A stretch of DNA of 36,822 bases from Thermoplasmata archaeon (GTDB lineage: Archaea > Thermoplasmatota > Thermoplasmata > Thermoplasmatales > Thermoplasmataceae), in assembly GCA_021826925.1 (NCBI GenBank), contig JAKAYB010000003.1, positions 1 through 36,822 of the forward strand, in the 5' to 3' direction. The first letter of the stretch is position 1. Each line of letters starts with the position of its first letter. Below, one piece after another: positions 23,535 through 32,195 of the stretch. The notes under the pieces were generated by a model, which saw nothing but the letters and a program-made list of their open reading frames with translations, made no database searches and was not told where the DNA came from. The position numbers were made by a program, and so were the translations under genes.

Positions 23535-24014
23535 TTAACCCACGCTTTCATCGCCATCGTTGGAAATAATCTTGAACTCAAGGCCTGCGTTCCTCGCAAA
23601 TTCTCCATCAATGTCGTCACGATCACCTACAACGATTGATCGAGAAAGATCAATATCATATTTAGAAAGGATTTTCCTCAACATGCCGGTACGTGGCTTT
23701 CTGCAGTCACAGTTCTCATCAGGCCTATGTGGACAGAAAAAGAAGTCATCTATTTTACCCCCCATTGATTCGACCCTTTTTTTTAACTCATTGTTGAATA
23801 CTTCGACTTCATCTTCGGAAAAATAGCCCCTGTTTATCCCAGACTGGTTTGTTACAACAATAACAAGATAACCTTTGTCTGAATAAAATTTTATTAGTTC
23901 TACGGCCTTTTTATAGATATGAAGATCCTTTGGATCGTGACAGTAGGGACAGTCTTTATTTATTGTCCCATCGCGATCAATAAACAGGGCAGGTCTCTTG
24001 CTAGAATTTTGCAT
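23535..24014 (-). CDS. HAD-IIIA phosphatase, GmhB-like (heptose bisphosphate type)
   Basis: 159 aa, typical length. Catalytic FIDRDGTINKD (nucleophile Asp13, acid Asp15), VTNQSGINRG (motif II, 55-63), zinc-binding CPHRPDENCDCRKP with Cys94, His96, Cys102 and Cys104, and motif III/IV VVGDRDDIDGEFARNAG. These mark D,D-heptose 1,7-bisphosphate phosphatase (GmhB) and the related histidinol-phosphatase HisB-N. Zinc and the bisphosphate loop favour GmhB over HisB-N, which cannot be told apart with certainty here. It might supply a nucleotide-activated heptose for surface glycans, with the flippase and glycosyltransferase nearby. The next leftward gene starts 11 bp upstream. Confidence 0.85.
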   Translation of the reverse strand: MQNSSKRPALFIDRDGTINKDCPYCHDPKDLHIYKKAVELIKFYSDKGYLVIVVTNQSGINRGYFSEDEVEVFNNELKKRVESMGGKIDDFFFCPHRPDENCDCRKPRTGMLRKILSKYDIDLSRSIVVGDRDDIDGEFARNAGLEFKIISNDGDESVG

Positions 24015-24025
24015 GAAGTTCCTCT

Positions 24026-24313
24026 TTAAGATATTGCGTCGATCTTTCTGCTTACAGAATTCTCAAGATCAACTCTGTGATCTATTTTTATTATTGTCTC
24101 AACACGCTGAAAACCCAATGATATCAAGAACGATTCTGTATTTTCCAATGCATTGAAAAGCTCCTTGATAGAATTCGCCTCCACGACCGTTGCCATGCTA
24201 TTAGGGTAACACTTGAGGCCATTTGATCTGAGTGTCTCAATTGCGCGCTTGATAACCGGTCCAACAGAAATCCCCTTACCTATAGGATAAAAAGTTACAT
24301 CCGCAACTATCAT
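24026..24313 (-). CDS. Thiamine-binding family protein (MTH1187/YkoF-like)
   Basis: 95 aa from the ATG at 24313. A GTG at 24334 would add IIQLQD-type residues that family members lack, so I prefer the ATG. It has the small ferredoxin-like fold pattern of MTH1187: VADVTFYPIGKGISVGPVI, CYPNSMATVVEANSIKELF, and the closing RVETIIKIDHRVD. Family members form tetramers and some bind thiamine. It lies 11 bp upstream of the GmhB-like gene on the same strand, probably co-transcribed without an obvious shared pathway. Confidence 0.8.
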   Translation of the reverse strand: MIVADVTFYPIGKGISVGPVIKRAIETLRSNGLKCYPNSMATVVEANSIKELFNALENTESFLISLGFQRVETIIKIDHRVDLENSVSRKIDAIS

Positions 24314-24449
24314 GTCTTGTAATTGAATGATCACGTAAAACGATTTCGTCTCCCTATCAGTTTACTTAATTTTCTCTTTAATGCTTTAAACTTGGAATAC
24401 AAGATCTCTCTACAAGTTGAAACATATTTCTTGGCTTCCTAGATACCTA

Positions 24450-26795
24450 CTATCTCTGCGGAGGCTCTCTGAGTTTACAATTCTCGCAGGTTTTTCCAAA
24501 GCCTCTGTAAAGCCCTCCACATGTCTTGCAAACATGGTAAGTGTGGTGAAACTTCCACGATGTGTAAAGTCCAAGAACAGCAACAGATGAAAGTGCGATA
24601 AACACGAAAAAGTGCGTATCGAAAAACGATGATGTTACATAACTACTCTTCGGTGTTAACTTTACATTTATTGATATTGATGTGCTATTTTTGCTCTGCC
24701 CCAACAATCTAACGCTAGTTAACAGCGTAACATTCAACCTTGTTATCGCAGGATTTTCTTTCCCGAGTGAAAAATAATAAGTTCCATTATTCAGTTTTAT
24801 GATGTCGAATAGAGATCTTGATGAGCTGTTACCTTCGTATTCAAGTATTCTTAGTGTTGCTTTACCGATTTCAAATGATCCGATTTTGATTATATGCAGA
24901 CTCAGAATCATATTCGTACCTATGACGTAAAAGTTACCGGAGATATGGACCGACAAATCAGGAAAGACATATATGGATTCAGAGCTCATCGCACTGGAAT
25001 TTGTAACATAAGCCCCATTGGAACTCCAATTCAGCTTCAATGTGTAACTTCCCGGAAGTATATTGAAAGGCATATAGAATGTTTCAGAATAATTCCCTGA
25101 AACTGGGGTTTTAAGTAAGAAATGAATGGAATATACCGATCTGTTTCCTTGGATTAATGTGGCATTTATCAATGCGGTATTCAGTCGCAAGTATGATGAT
25201 AGCATGGAAAAATTCAGTATTGAATTAGCACCTGAGACAAAACTGCTTTTATCCAAATGAAAGGATACTTCAGGTACAATAACGGATAGTTCCACGTTTA
25301 GCATACTATCGTTGAAACTTGGGAAAGGCGGGAGGAATAGCGAAGTGCTTGAATTCATGAATCCTATTTCATAATTTCCTGTATAGGTAAAGTTCGAGGT
25401 TCCATTACTATATCCATAAATGAGGCTTGTCTGGCTGCCGTTCAACATATTGAATACATTCATCATAGAATCAATTTTTGAATTGATTTTCTTTGAGATA
25501 TTTTCTAGGGTATTCGATCCATCTCTGATCGCCGGATGAAAATTTATTATTGATAGTTTATGGTACATACCTCTCACCGACACGATCCTTGATAGATAGA
25601 TATCAGAGTTTATATTGCAAAATGGTGAACTGGAATAGTAAGTACCTCCCGAAATGATGGAATTCACGATGTACACACTACTTCTGTTTGCAATTATTCT
25701 GTTTTTCTCGGGATTAAGGATGTTCTTCATTATAAACAACGGATTATCATTTATGCCTAATGAAGAGTGGACTGAAAATAAAGTAGAATTCGTGAGGATA
25801 TAATTAAAAATTGACACTGGATACAGGCTGACCGTATCGTTGGAAATTAGTGTGAGCGAGAGGTTTCTGATCTCCACTGGGCTGTAGGAATTGTCAAGTA
25901 ACTTTATTTGAAAATTTGATTTGTTCCGAAACCACGCTGGTAAATGCGGGACGGAAAAAATAAAAGCTGACTGATTTCTCTGTACCCTCTCGCCATGTTT
26001 CCACGGGAGACTTATTTTTTCCACGGTTTTATCCCCGAAAAGCACCACGAGTGAATTGTTATCTTCTGTACTTACACCTGAATAATTAAATGCGACATCT
26101 CCCGAAACAACATAAGAACTACGGTAAGTTATATTTGTTTCATTAAGTGGGATGGTCGAATTCTGGGCGAAATTCGAAATCTCAGAGTTCCATACAGCAA
26201 CAGAGAAATATCTATTACCCGAGCAATTCAACAAGCCACCAATGCTACTATTTATCACATTAATTGATGAGGATTTGCTTACAATCCTCATTGTTCTTTC
26301 AAAAGGATCGCTTTTACTGAGATTCACAGGGGATATGCTGGAATTTATGACTGTTAAGCTGGATTGGTTCAGGTAAAATTCACCTGGAGAAATAATTTTA
26401 CTGCCCTTTATAATTATGGTGGAATTCGGCAAACCATGAATAAGCACCTGTCTGATCGCAGAGGAGTATTCTGTTGAAATTTCAAGTGTTGAATTATCTA
26501 GCACTAACGTCCCTATGACCCAAATCGCAATTGTCTTCAGAGTCAAATTTTCTGCTATTATGGTTGTGTTTTCGAATATCTGTTTTTTACCACTAGGTAT
26601 TACAATATTAGTTGTCAGGTACGTCGAATTGTAAATAACATCATTCAGAGGTTCCGTTTCTCTTATGCCTCTGTGAAATTCGCTCATAACTACATTAGCA
26701 TGGTGAGTTACACCCATAACGCTGGAAAACGATACGATTAAAATCAGTATTATCTGTAATATAACCAAAATGTCCTTTTTACCATTTACGGTCAT
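24450..26795 (-). CDS. Large surface protein with cytosolic zinc-ribbon tail
   Basis: 781 aa from the ATG at 26795; TATAAAAA at 26815-26822 ends 19 nt before it, so it is probably leaderless. One N-terminal helix (about 10-30) and one C-terminal helix (about 733-755) bracket a long, Ser/Asn/Ile-rich outer domain. That domain has repeated short strands of the type 'vI.nStI.g..l.nSs', as in parallel beta-helix proteins, and dozens of NxS/T sites for N-glycosylation. The last 26 residues carry a CxxC-x10-CxxC zinc ribbon (Cys756, 759, 770, 773) on the cytosolic side. No named family. It may be an envelope protein whose inner ribbon contacts a cytosolic partner. Confidence 0.75.
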   Translation of the reverse strand: MTVNGKKDILVILQIILILIVSFSSVMGVTHHANVVMSEFHRGIRETEPLNDVIYNSTYLTTNIVIPSGKKQIFENTTIIAENLTLKTIAIWVIGTLVLDNSTLEISTEYSSAIRQVLIHGLPNSTIIIKGSKIISPGEFYLNQSSLTVINSSISPVNLSKSDPFERTMRIVSKSSSINVINSSIGGLLNCSGNRYFSVAVWNSEISNFAQNSTIPLNETNITYRSSYVVSGDVAFNYSGVSTEDNNSLVVLFGDKTVEKISLPWKHGERVQRNQSAFIFSVPHLPAWFRNKSNFQIKLLDNSYSPVEIRNLSLTLISNDTVSLYPVSIFNYILTNSTLFSVHSSLGINDNPLFIMKNILNPEKNRIIANRSSVYIVNSIISGGTYYSSSPFCNINSDIYLSRIVSVRGMYHKLSIINFHPAIRDGSNTLENISKKINSKIDSMMNVFNMLNGSQTSLIYGYSNGTSNFTYTGNYEIGFMNSSTSLFLPPFPSFNDSMLNVELSVIVPEVSFHLDKSSFVSGANSILNFSMLSSYLRLNTALINATLIQGNRSVYSIHFLLKTPVSGNYSETFYMPFNILPGSYTLKLNWSSNGAYVTNSSAMSSESIYVFPDLSVHISGNFYVIGTNMILSLHIIKIGSFEIGKATLRILEYEGNSSSRSLFDIIKLNNGTYYFSLGKENPAITRLNVTLLTSVRLLGQSKNSTSISINVKLTPKSSYVTSSFFDTHFFVFIALSSVAVLGLYTSWKFHHTYHVCKTCGGLYRGFGKTCENCKLREPPQR

Positions 26796-26814
26796 TACCC
26801 GCAAATCGCGACCA

Positions 26815-26822
26815 TTTTTATA
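26815..26822 (-). promoter_or_regulatory. TATA box of the surface-protein gene
   Basis: TATAAAAA on the minus strand, 19 nt before the ATG at 26795. It is the clearest TATA match in the window and decides the ATG over the upstream in-frame TTG at 26804. Confidence 0.5.
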
Positions 26823-26905
26823 ACATTTATCTCAACGAGGATAAATGTTCTTAATCCACTGAATAATTGATGAGCCAATATCAGAACAAAAAAGTGCGCA
26901 ACAAC

Positions 26906-27877
26906 CTATGATACAAAAAGTTTTGATGCAGACGATTTCAGATCATTGAAGAGCTTACTCTTATTCTTTAAGTAGGCTAGATGAACCTGATCGAGTTCTA
27001 GTGTAGCATCGACAGGGAGTTCCGAGATTTTAAGATATTCTCTAAGGACCATGGATTCAAGTATACCTTCAAATAAAATAAGAAAATTGTTCTTAGTATA
27101 ACGTGTTGGTTTTGTTGTTGAAAATTTAGACATAAGATAGGCGATTAGGCTGCCTCGCGTGTAATCCCTCGATAATATCCGTTCAAGCCTCCTTAACTCT
27201 TTGATATCTGAAATTGAATAGTTACATGAGATTATCAGGTCCCTGAGAAGCCCAAGACGATAGTTTGACCACGAGGAATCCTTATCCTGGAAACGTATGC
27301 TCAGAACTTCATTTTTCTCCGCGTCGCTAAGTTTCATCAAGGATGTTGGAAAAGCGAAAACACCGTAATTAACCGTTAATCTGGAAAAAAGATCAATGTC
27401 TTCACCATTGGCTAACTCTCTCCACCCCCCGACTTGATCAATAAACTCGCGATTCATCAAGGAGAGTTCAGAATAAAATAGTCGCTTAATCTTCATCTTC
27501 AGAAAACCGTGGATTAAATCTGCATACTCAATTGGATAAGATATATTTGTGCAGAAAGGGACAATGTATTTTCCCTCAGATCTTTTGTACGCCATTTTCT
27601 TTCCGCTGCCGAAATTTCCCTTCTTTCCTTCGACAATTTGCAGATTTGGAATAGAATAAGAATATTCTTTCTTTGTCTCTTTCGCTACAGGTAAGCCTGA
27701 AATATTAGCAAGAATGAGCTCATAATCATTGCCTAGTTCTCTGGCTATTTCGTCAATGCTTTTAACGCTTGCCTCCAGCTTTGCGTCGAATTTATGTGCT
27801 GCGCCTATGAAGCTTATCTTAGGATTATACTCACGTGTCTCGAGGAATTCACGGCTTCCTAGATCAAGATGCTCCAT
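26906..27877 (-). CDS. Glycosyltransferase, GT2-like (GT-A fold)
   Basis: 323 aa. The N-terminal 210 residues follow a GT-A pattern: KISFIGAAHKFDAKLEASVK, GSGKKMAYKRSEGKYIVPFC where the donor-site Asp would be, then REFIDQVGGWRELANGEDID, the 'GG....l..EDidl..Rl' acceptor motif. The usual DxD is not obvious (CTN instead), so the metal site may differ or be lost. The C-terminal third is helical and basic, and no membrane helix is visible. A role in transferring sugar onto surface lipid or protein fits the flippase and phosphatase nearby, but donor and acceptor are unknown. Confidence 0.7.
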   Translation of the reverse strand: MEHLDLGSREFLETREYNPKISFIGAAHKFDAKLEASVKSIDEIARELGNDYELILANISGLPVAKETKKEYSYSIPNLQIVEGKKGNFGSGKKMAYKRSEGKYIVPFCTNISYPIEYADLIHGFLKMKIKRLFYSELSLMNREFIDQVGGWRELANGEDIDLFSRLTVNYGVFAFPTSLMKLSDAEKNEVLSIRFQDKDSSWSNYRLGLLRDLIISCNYSISDIKELRRLERILSRDYTRGSLIAYLMSKFSTTKPTRYTKNNFLILFEGILESMVLREYLKISELPVDATLELDQVHLAYLKNKSKLFNDLKSSASKLFVS

Positions 27878-27980
27878 ATTCTCAATATTTTATGTAATTC
27901 GAACACATTAAGGTTTTGATTTTTTTAGCAAAGTTAATTTTCATTATCGACTGTTTCCATTACGTCATTCGATCGTATAA

Positions 27981-28976
27981 TTACGAAAGTTTAACAGATA
28001 CGTTAGTTTTATCGGTTTTAACCGTTTTCCAGTCAGTATTCATAGATCTTAGGCCTTTCTTTTTCTGGATGTAATTAAAAGCGGAAAGCGCAGCAGTCGC
28101 CCCCTGACCTGCGGAGATCACTGCCTGTTTATATGGTATATCCGTAATGTCTCCACAGGCAAAAATCCCCTCAGCACTTGTGTTACCCAGTTTATCAGTA
28201 ATTATTTCCTTACTTGAGTTTAGTTTTACGAGGTCTTTTACAAAGTCGCTTTTGGCTATGTAGCCCATTTCAACGAACAACCCATCTATATTCAGTTCAA
28301 ACTCAGAAGGTGGATTAATGCCACGATTTAGAACTTTAACACTTTTTACTAACTTATCACCGTTTATTTCTTTAACGACCGAATTCAAGTAGAATTTGTT
28401 CTTTTGGTCAGAAACAAGTTGCTTATAGTTCTCATCATCCTTATCTACTCGTGAGCCTGTGTATATAATATGCAGTGTGGAGGCCACAGATGAGAGATAG
28501 ACAGCTTCTTGCAATACGTGATCCCCGATGCCAACAACAGCAATTTCTTTTCCTTTATAAAGGGGACCATCACAGACAGCACAGTAAGATACCCCATGAC
28601 CTGCAAGACGTTCCTCACCTGGAACATTCAAATTTCTTGGCGTCTTGCCGAATGCAAGTACCAAAGCCGTGGTTCTGAATTTCGATTCATTCGTCGAAAC
28701 AGAGAAATTACCATCACTGTCCCTTGTCACAGAAACAACTTCATCATAAACGTACTCGGTGCCATATTTCGATGCCTGTTGATGAAACTTATTCATAAGG
28801 TCGAAACCAGAAATGTTTTCAAAACCTGGATAATTCTCGATTTCATTGGTTAGAAGAGCCTGCCCCCCGATATCTTTTGATATAACAAGAGTTCTCAGGT
28901 TCTGCCTGGATAAGTAAAGTGCCGCGGACAGTCCAGCAGATGCCGCGCCAATAACTATTACGTCATAGCTTTCCAT
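27981..28976 (-). CDS. trxB: Thioredoxin reductase, Thermoplasma-type
   Basis: 331 aa. FAD site VIGAASAGLSAA (8-19) and redox centre YCAVCDGP with Cys132 and Cys135, and the C-terminal FAD loop FACGDI. The pyridine-nucleotide domain is odd: GGGDSA is GIGDHV (149-154), and the HRRxxxR arginines that hold the NADPH 2'-phosphate are replaced by IYTGSRVDKD (171-180). The Thermoplasma acidophilum enzyme is known not to use NADPH or NADH, and this gene shows the same kind of change. The electron donor is unknown. Thioredoxin is encoded 14 bp upstream on the same strand, so the pair is surely one transcript. Confidence 0.92.
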   Translation of the reverse strand: MESYDVIVIGAASAGLSAALYLSRQNLRTLVISKDIGGQALLTNEIENYPGFENISGFDLMNKFHQQASKYGTEYVYDEVVSVTRDSDGNFSVSTNESKFRTTALVLAFGKTPRNLNVPGEERLAGHGVSYCAVCDGPLYKGKEIAVVGIGDHVLQEAVYLSSVASTLHIIYTGSRVDKDDENYKQLVSDQKNKFYLNSVVKEINGDKLVKSVKVLNRGINPPSEFELNIDGLFVEMGYIAKSDFVKDLVKLNSSKEIITDKLGNTSAEGIFACGDITDIPYKQAVISAGQGATAALSAFNYIQKKKGLRSMNTDWKTVKTDKTNVSVKLS

Positions 28977-28990
28977 GAAATATCAGTTCT

Positions 28991-29395
28991 TTACAGGTAT
29001 TTCCTAAGTTTTGCTTCCAGAACGCCTCGCGGAACTGCTCCTATCTGTGAATCGACCAGTCTGCCTTTCTTGAAAAACATTATAGTCGGTATACTTCTTA
29101 TCATGAACTGATTGGACACCAGTGGATTCTCATCGACATTCAGTTTTCCAAAAGCTGCTTTTCCAGAATAGTCTCTGGCGAGTTCTTCAACAATTGGTGA
29201 AACAAATCTGCAGGGTTGGCACCATTCAGCCCAGAAGTCCACTACAACTACATCGTTATTGGCAATTTCACTTGCAAAAGTCTGATCCGTTAAGACTTTG
29301 GGTTTACCATTATTTTGAGATGCTTGTTTATTATTTTGTCTTTCCATTATTTCCCTCATCATCTTCTGCCTTATCATATCTATGTTATCATCCAT
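28991..29395 (-). CDS. trxA: Thioredoxin with N-terminal extension
   Basis: 134 aa. Thioredoxin fold (about 33-134) with active site WAEWCQPCRF, Cys59 and Cys62; the usual GP is QP, seen in some archaeal thioredoxins. The cis-Pro is in SIPTIMFF. The first 30 residues (Met-, Gln- and Asn-rich) are an extra, probably disordered helix, not a signal peptide. It reduces protein disulfides in the cytosol with the reductase encoded next to it. The ATG at 29395 is the first of the frame; ATGs at M7, M12, M13 and M17 would shorten the tail. Confidence 0.93.
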   Translation of the reverse strand: MDDNIDMIRQKMMREIMERQNNKQASQNNGKPKVLTDQTFASEIANNDVVVVDFWAEWCQPCRFVSPIVEELARDYSGKAAFGKLNVDENPLVSNQFMIRSIPTIMFFKKGRLVDSQIGAVPRGVLEAKLRKYL

Positions 29396-29865
29396 GTGAC
29401 AATCGCCTCATTTGCTTGAACAGTATTCAAAACTTATTAATGCATGGGATATTTATTTTACGATATTTTCTATTGCATGAAATTCTATTTTAATTCTGAG
29501 ATGCCAAGGTGTTCTGTGTTGCGATATGTGCACAATTTAAGGACACGCTCAAAATAACAAACAGACGAGTGGGGGAAGCCTCATCCCATCCAGAGCATCA
29601 TTTTCCTTTAAACAGCAGAGGGTTCGTTGTGGAGCCTATTGACGGGTATAACACTTCTTCAATGTATTCCAAAGTCTCTTGAATAAACTTTTGAGTGATA
29701 CATACAATTTTCTTACCGTGTCCATGCTTTTCGCGTGATATTTTTATTTCTACTATGATCCAAAATATAGATTACAAAAAAAGTGTTACCTTGTTGGTTT
29801 ATCTCCTTGAATGTGTTGATGTTCGACCATGTGTTGTATAGGAAATTTTGAATTACGACCATTGA
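29396..29865. other. Intergenic region with little content
   Basis: About 470 bases. Between 29400 and 29597 I see no gene, tRNA or clear structured RNA; T/A-rich patches near 29433-29490 may hold the trx promoter. The middle holds a coding-like remnant (29598-29771, listed separately). From 29775 to 29865 there is only AT-rich spacer before the glycosidase stop. Confidence 0.4.
29598..29771 (-). pseudogene. Coding-like remnant of 57 codons
   Basis: The minus strand is open from just after a TAA (29772) to TGA at 29598. It reads IVEIKISREKHGHGKK, IVCITQKFIQETLEYIEEVL and YPSIGSTTNPLLFKGK. The composition is coding-like, but there is no ATG, GTG or TTG near the front, so it is probably the tail of a lost gene. 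I cannot name a family; an integrase or transposase end is possible. Confidence 0.3.
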
Positions 29866-31125
29866 TTAATCTTCTAAGAAGAAACTCATCATTGCTCCTG
29901 TTGACCAAGCCTGAGGGTAGCAAGGAGCTATTCTGAGATTATCATAAATTAAGGAACCGCCCTGAGTAACGCTGAAATATTCAGGCATTTTCCCCATTTT
30001 TGTGTAGGCTGCAATGATTCGCTCTCTGATTTCCCTGTACTCCCTTAGGTAACCTCTTCTCTTCAATCCCATTGCAATAATCCAGTTGTCCTGTGGCCAG
30101 ATTGCCCCCCTTTGATAAGCCTTGGCATCAAATCTTGGATCTCTGCTCGATAGAGAACGTAACCCAAATTCTGTCATCATGTCGTCCTCGAATATTCGTC
30201 CAATTATCTCCTTTTCACGTTTTCGACTAAGAATGCCACTGAATAACATGTGTGCGGCGTCACTAGTAACAGCCGTTTCAGCAACTCCATCACCGTCATA
30301 GGCAAGGGCGTAATATGATGTTTCATCTATCCAGAAATAGCTATCCAGATTTTCCCTGAGGTCGCGGATATGCCTTTCGGTATTCTCGAGAGTTTCAGCT
30401 AAGTTTTTGCTAGATTTGTAAAGCCCACCCTGCATGATTTCTTTCATCTTTACAAGAGCATAGTAGGCGTATCCTTGCACACCGACGGTATAAACAGGAG
30501 ATTTAAGCCGATCCATGATGTCACCTATTCCATCTCTCCATGACTGGGATTGCAATCCTGCTCCAATTAATGCTTTTTCGTATCCCAAAAAATAACCTCT
30601 GAAGCCATAATTTAATAAAAAAGCTAACGCATTATCTACGGCTGTCAATAATTGTTTGGAAAACGCCTTCTTCTTTCGTTGCCTTAATTCGAAGAAGAGG
30701 ATTATGAAAAGTGGAGTACTATCTACAGAGAAAAAACTTGGGCCTCTTTTCAACCATGGAATGGCCTCCCTCCTTGCCTCATAAACCGCAGGATCATCGT
30801 AGTATTCATGGAGGATCTTTCCAGGATACTCCCCCGTTTCTGCCACAACCTTTTTCCCTTGCAAAGAAGCGAGTGCATTTAATGTCTTAATTGCTATTTC
30901 AGGATCATAATCAAGTAGTTCCCAAGAAGAAATTATAGAATCGCGTCCAAATAATGCTCTGAATTTGGGGAAGCCAGCGTAAAGATATCCTTCTTTGCTC
31001 CGTAGCAAGGATATCTCCTTACCTAGTTTCTTTTTTACATTCTCTTCCATAACGCTTGAAGATATAATTCCGTTCGATAATAATGTTCCATAGGCAAACC
31101 TGACGCTTTTTGTAGTCTCACGCAT
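29866..31125 (-). CDS. Amylo-alpha-1,6-glucosidase-type glycosidase
   Basis: 419 aa, an (alpha/alpha)6-barrel glycosidase. Diagnostic segments: ALFGRDSIISSWELLDYDPE (residues 57-76), GEYPGKILHEYYDDP, SVDSTPLFIILFFEL, SWRDGIGD, YAYYALVKM, RGAIWPQDNWIIAMGL and CYPQAWSTGA near the end. The pattern 'FGRDtl..l..l...p..A..tL..la..QG' and 'PGkI.HE' marks the glycogen-debranching GDE_C/GH133-like or trehalase/GH63-like clan. The E/D pair needed for acid-base catalysis is likely in RDG(I)GD and near the C-terminus. It lacks the N-terminal domain of larger debranching enzymes. It probably trims branched alpha-glucans or short maltosides. It is divergent from cysteine synthase across 48 bp. Confidence 0.8.
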   Translation of the reverse strand: MRETTKSVRFAYGTLLSNGIISSSVMEENVKKKLGKEISLLRSKEGYLYAGFPKFRALFGRDSIISSWELLDYDPEIAIKTLNALASLQGKKVVAETGEYPGKILHEYYDDPAVYEARREAIPWLKRGPSFFSVDSTPLFIILFFELRQRKKKAFSKQLLTAVDNALAFLLNYGFRGYFLGYEKALIGAGLQSQSWRDGIGDIMDRLKSPVYTVGVQGYAYYALVKMKEIMQGGLYKSSKNLAETLENTERHIRDLRENLDSYFWIDETSYYALAYDGDGVAETAVTSDAAHMLFSGILSRKREKEIIGRIFEDDMMTEFGLRSLSSRDPRFDAKAYQRGAIWPQDNWIIAMGLKRRGYLREYREIRERIIAAYTKMGKMPEYFSVTQGGSLIYDNLRIAPCYPQAWSTGAMMSFFLED

Positions 31126-31173
31126 TGACCGTATATGATGAAACTCATAGGCTTATCTACTAGGTAAATATCT

Positions 31174-32127
31174 ATGAATATGACAGTAAACGGATTCTAC
31201 ACAGATCCCCTAGAACTGATAGGAAATACACCACTACTCAAGATGCGAAGGATGCCTAAGATAGGTGGAGCAGATGTTTTTGTTAAGCTTGAGTACTTTA
31301 ACCTAGGCGGTTCTATTAAGGATAGGGCTGCAAAGTACATAATTGAATATGCAGAGTCTGCAGGATTATTGAAACCAGATATTGAGATACTTGAGGCTAC
31401 TTCTGGAAATACAGGGATAGCCATTGCCATGCTCTCTGCTGCAAAGAATTACAATTGTACCATAATAATGCCAGAATCAGCCAGTGCGGAGAGAAGAAAA
31501 ATAATAAGTGCCTACGGAGCAAAACTAATACTTACCCCTGGGAACTTGGGAACAGCAGGAGCCATAGAGCTGAAGAATAAACTTTTGATGAAGAATCCGG
31601 GGAGATATATAGATCTTGATCAATTTAGTAACCCCGCGAATGTTTACGCACATTATTCTGGAACGGCTGTAGAGATACTCAAGCAGCTGGGTGGGACACC
31701 ACAGGCTGTTGTGATTCCAGTTGGTACTGGTGGTACAAGCATGGGCATTTCCCTACGAATGAAAAAGGTTGACAGTAGAGTAAAGATTGTCGGAGTAGCT
31801 CCTGCACTTGGAGTCAAGATCGACGGAATTAGGAATCCAAAGGACGAAAACCCATCTAAACTCATAAGAATGGATGCTTTTGACGAATTCATAGAAATAA
31901 ATGAAGAAATGAAGCAAAGAATGTTAAACACACTAAGGAATGCAGCAAGGACGGAGGGCATTTTTCTTGGCCCAAGCTCCGGGTGCGCACTTCATATTGC
32001 GCTGGAAATAGCAGAGACCATGAAACCTGAAGAGAAGGTAGTCGCAATAGCGCCTGACAACGGAATGAAATATCTTTCAACAGACAGTTTTCCTGATTTG
32101 AGCACTGATTCCGCGAACATAATTTAA
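31174..32127 (+). CDS. Cysteine synthase (PLP-dependent, CysK/CysM-type)
   Basis: 317 aa, beta-family fold II. Substrate cap and PLP lysine LGGSIKDRAAKYI with Lys49; SGNTGIAIAM (77-86) binds the substrate carboxylate; GTGGTSMGIS (about 188-197) holds the PLP phosphate; the C-terminal GPSSGCALH ends with the Ser facing the PLP nitrogen. Forms cysteine from O-acetylserine or O-phosphoserine plus sulfide. The donor cannot be decided by eye: the GNTPLL and SGNTG context is common to both. No cysE or serine-phosphate genes are nearby. ATG at 31174; ATG at 31180 is equally possible. Confidence 0.92.
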   Translation: MNMTVNGFYTDPLELIGNTPLLKMRRMPKIGGADVFVKLEYFNLGGSIKDRAAKYIIEYAESAGLLKPDIEILEATSGNTGIAIAMLSAAKNYNCTIIMPESASAERRKIISAYGAKLILTPGNLGTAGAIELKNKLLMKNPGRYIDLDQFSNPANVYAHYSGTAVEILKQLGGTPQAVVIPVGTGGTSMGISLRMKKVDSRVKIVGVAPALGVKIDGIRNPKDENPSKLIRMDAFDEFIEINEEMKQRMLNTLRNAARTEGIFLGPSSGCALHIALEIAETMKPEEKVVAIAPDNGMKYLSTDSFPDLSTDSANII

Positions 32128-32195
32128 TGCCCTCTGGATTTTCTGAGAAAGTCATGAAGACGTTATGTTTTTATTTTTACTGAAGTTTACCACGG

